A stretch of DNA of 64,000 nt from Limnothrix sp. FACHB-406 (GTDB lineage Bacteria; Cyanobacteriota; Cyanobacteriia; CACIAM-69d): positions 248,001-312,000 of the forward strand of contig NZ_JACJSP010000002.1 of NCBI RefSeq assembly GCF_014698235.1, in the 5' to 3' direction. A program made the translations under genes and the position numbers. Of this stretch, positions 63,701 through 64,000 are shown piece after piece. Below the pieces are notes generated by a model. The model had not been told where the DNA came from, did no database searches, and worked only from the letters and a program-made list of their open reading frames with translations. Positions within the stretch are counted from its first letter, which is position 1. Every line of letters begins with the position of its first letter.

Positions 63701-64000
63701 GCGTGAGGTTAGTTGACCAGTGTGATGGCTGGGTTAATCACCAGGTTGATTGCTGAGTTGAATTTGGGGCTTTATTTGGAGATCAATTTGAGATTGAAGA
63801 TTGGGCTGGGTTTTGAGTTAAACGTTGGGCTTGACTGGCTACTCGCTTTTGGGGGCTAACGGCTGGTGGCTGATTTTCTGGACTGAACCTGGCGCGATCG
63901 CGATCCGGTTTCTCCAAGACTTCAGCGTGATCTCAGGATAGTTCCCCTCAATTCAGACGAATTCTGTCACCGCAATCCTGAAAAATTTCGCCAAATCCAG
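63701..64000. other. Non-coding right end of window
   Basis: 300 bp after mutS, G/T-rich on the plus strand with repeated GGGCTGGGTT/GATTGCTGAGTTGA-like words. No gene or RNA recognised. Confidence 0.5.

Overview
The window is chromosomal DNA from a cyanobacterium. It carries the photosystem I genes psaF, psaJ and psaL, the cyanobacterial ycf35 (DUF1257)-DUF2997-ferredoxin cluster, and the HIP1 palindrome GCGATCGC at high density almost everywhere. The genus cannot be fixed from this alone. Most genes are GC-rich housekeeping genes, and a few AT-rich, HIP1-poor blocks look acquired.

Layout. 1-7.8 kb: M20 amidohydrolase (cut by the left edge), TerB-like protein, aldo/keto reductase, DUF2325 protein, a two-gene ABC exporter and two unknown genes. 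8-13.3 kb: ilvD, a DpnA-like GATC-type DNA methyltransferase, a Gfo/Idh/MocA oxidoreductase and queC. 13.5-17.2 kb: an AT-rich ParA-like ATPase plus HEPN protein pair, a C5-cytosine methyltransferase, and a 14-bp tandem array. 17.2-23.4 kb: an H-NOX gas sensor with its HNOBA histidine kinase, a small unknown protein, recQ and a pseudopilin.

23.5-30.0 kb is the most striking part: a minus-strand, AT-rich island that reads as a complete bacterial ubiquitin-like conjugation system. In transcription order it holds an E1-like ThiF protein, an 82-aa ubiquitin-like protein ending exactly in Gly-Gly, an E2 with HPN motif and catalytic Cys, a JAMM peptidase, a soluble TraG/VirD4-like ATPase, a protein with an EF-hand-like loop, and a membrane protein with a RING-like zinc module and a SPOR-like tail. 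A short motif, L-x-W-R followed by D/E/N, recurs seven times in four of these proteins (E2, JAMM, ATPase, EF-hand-like protein) with different codons each time. It therefore looks like a selected protein motif, perhaps a docking or modification signal.

30-41.5 kb: argB, a second Gfo/Idh/MocA protein, a cobalamin riboswitch heading DUF1636-HupE-CobW (a likely cobalt uptake and delivery operon), DUF456, a Dpp/Opp-type permease, a saccharopine-dehydrogenase-like protein, DUF2997-ycf35-ferredoxin and an acetyltransferase. 41.9-46.9 kb: a translationally coupled sensory operon of a substrate-binding lipoprotein, a hybrid histidine kinase and a receiver-kinase. 46.9-52.6 kb: tsaD, psaF-psaJ-psaL, a FAD oxidoreductase and a 3-hydroxyisobutyrate-dehydrogenase-like protein. 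52.8-64 kb: dispersed palindromic repeats, a helicase-less single-chain restriction-modification-like protein, a Uma2 nuclease, ribD, tRNA-Gly(GCC), a peptidoglycan-binding repeat protein, and mutS with an unusual low-complexity insertion.

All calls come from reading the sequence and the translated frames. No database search was run.
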